From RGIG4608 sp045643885 (GTDB lineage Bacteria > Bacillota > Clostridia > Oscillospirales > CAG-272), in NCBI GenBank assembly GCA_045643885.1, contig JAZRFY010000023.1, positions 1 through 40,787 of the forward strand: a DNA stretch of 40,787 nt, written 5' to 3'. The notes under the pieces were generated by a model. It saw nothing but the letters and a program-made list of their open reading frames with translations, was not told the DNA's origin and made no database searches. A program made the position numbers and the translations under genes. Shown here piece after piece: positions 40,779 through 40,787 of this stretch; the first letter of the stretch is position 1, and the number at the start of each line of letters is the position of its first letter.

Positions 40779-40787
40779 ATGAAAAAA
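40779..40787 (+). CDS. Start of the next gene, truncated by the window edge
   Basis: AGAGGTGA (40766-40773) precedes ATG at 40779, and the visible residues are MKK. Nothing more can be said. The upstream motif suggests it belongs with the sigma factor genes. Confidence 0.55.

Overview
The window looks like a chromosomal segment of an AT-rich Gram-positive anaerobe of the Bacillota, class Clostridia, probably an uncultured gut-type lineage. The evidence is the rpsG-fusA-tuf order, FMN and SAM-I riboswitches in front of ribU and metK, RecD2 without RecBC, a stand-alone MreB/Mbl, the radical-SAM pair TIGR03960/TIGR03936, DUF6514, lipoproteins, strong AGGAGG ribosome sites and many hairpin-plus-T-tract terminators. 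Genus cannot be assigned from the sequence alone.

Positions 1-23.1 kb are housekeeping. They hold the end of rpsG, then fusA and tuf. An FMN-riboswitch-controlled riboflavin transporter (ribU) comes next with a small membrane export protein, followed by a SAM-riboswitch-controlled metK. Then come recD2-comF, an MreB-family actin, the dipeptidase pepD and rlmB. After rlmB lies a large membrane protein that looks like a P1B-type ATPase that has lost its catalytic motifs and gained a 420-residue acidic N-terminus. The TIGR03960/TIGR03936 pair, a gamma-carbonic anhydrase, a convergent MATE transporter and S1-domain gene on the minus strand, and rplM-rpsI complete this part.

Positions 23.1-33.6 kb are an accessory region, more AT-rich and full of repeats. 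It starts exactly at the 3' end of rpsI, whose last ~15-25 bases recur three more times downstream. Three single genes follow (two lipoproteins and a DUF5714 protein). Each is preceded by a ~180-bp repeat that carries a terminator hairpin, a palindrome and an outward promoter, and each is followed by a second, hairpin-forming repeat. Two of the three also have an inverted partner of that second repeat just upstream. The arrangement resembles self-insulated gene cassettes. The first two cassettes are separated by a ~10-bp-phased CACGAT array. Beyond them lie DUF4926, a partially duplicated unknown gene, a VWA fragment, a large unknown protein, a WYL regulator next to a PD-(D/E)XK-type nuclease, a relic of a second WYL gene, a zinc-ribbon protein, and a pair made of a helical HTH-like protein and a VWA protein. 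The nuclease-WYL and HTH-VWA units are the best candidates for uncharacterised defence or stress systems.

Positions 33.6-40.8 kb return to ordinary genes. A complete branched-chain amino acid ABC transporter is ordered livH-M-G-F-J, and its binding protein lacks a lipobox cysteine. A mostly empty 330-base stretch, a DUF6514 gene on the minus strand, and an ECF sigma factor with a membrane DUF4367 protein that probably acts as its anti-sigma follow. A shared promoter-like motif occurs upstream of the DUF6514 gene, the sigma gene and the gene that starts at the window edge, which suggests a small autoregulated regulon.
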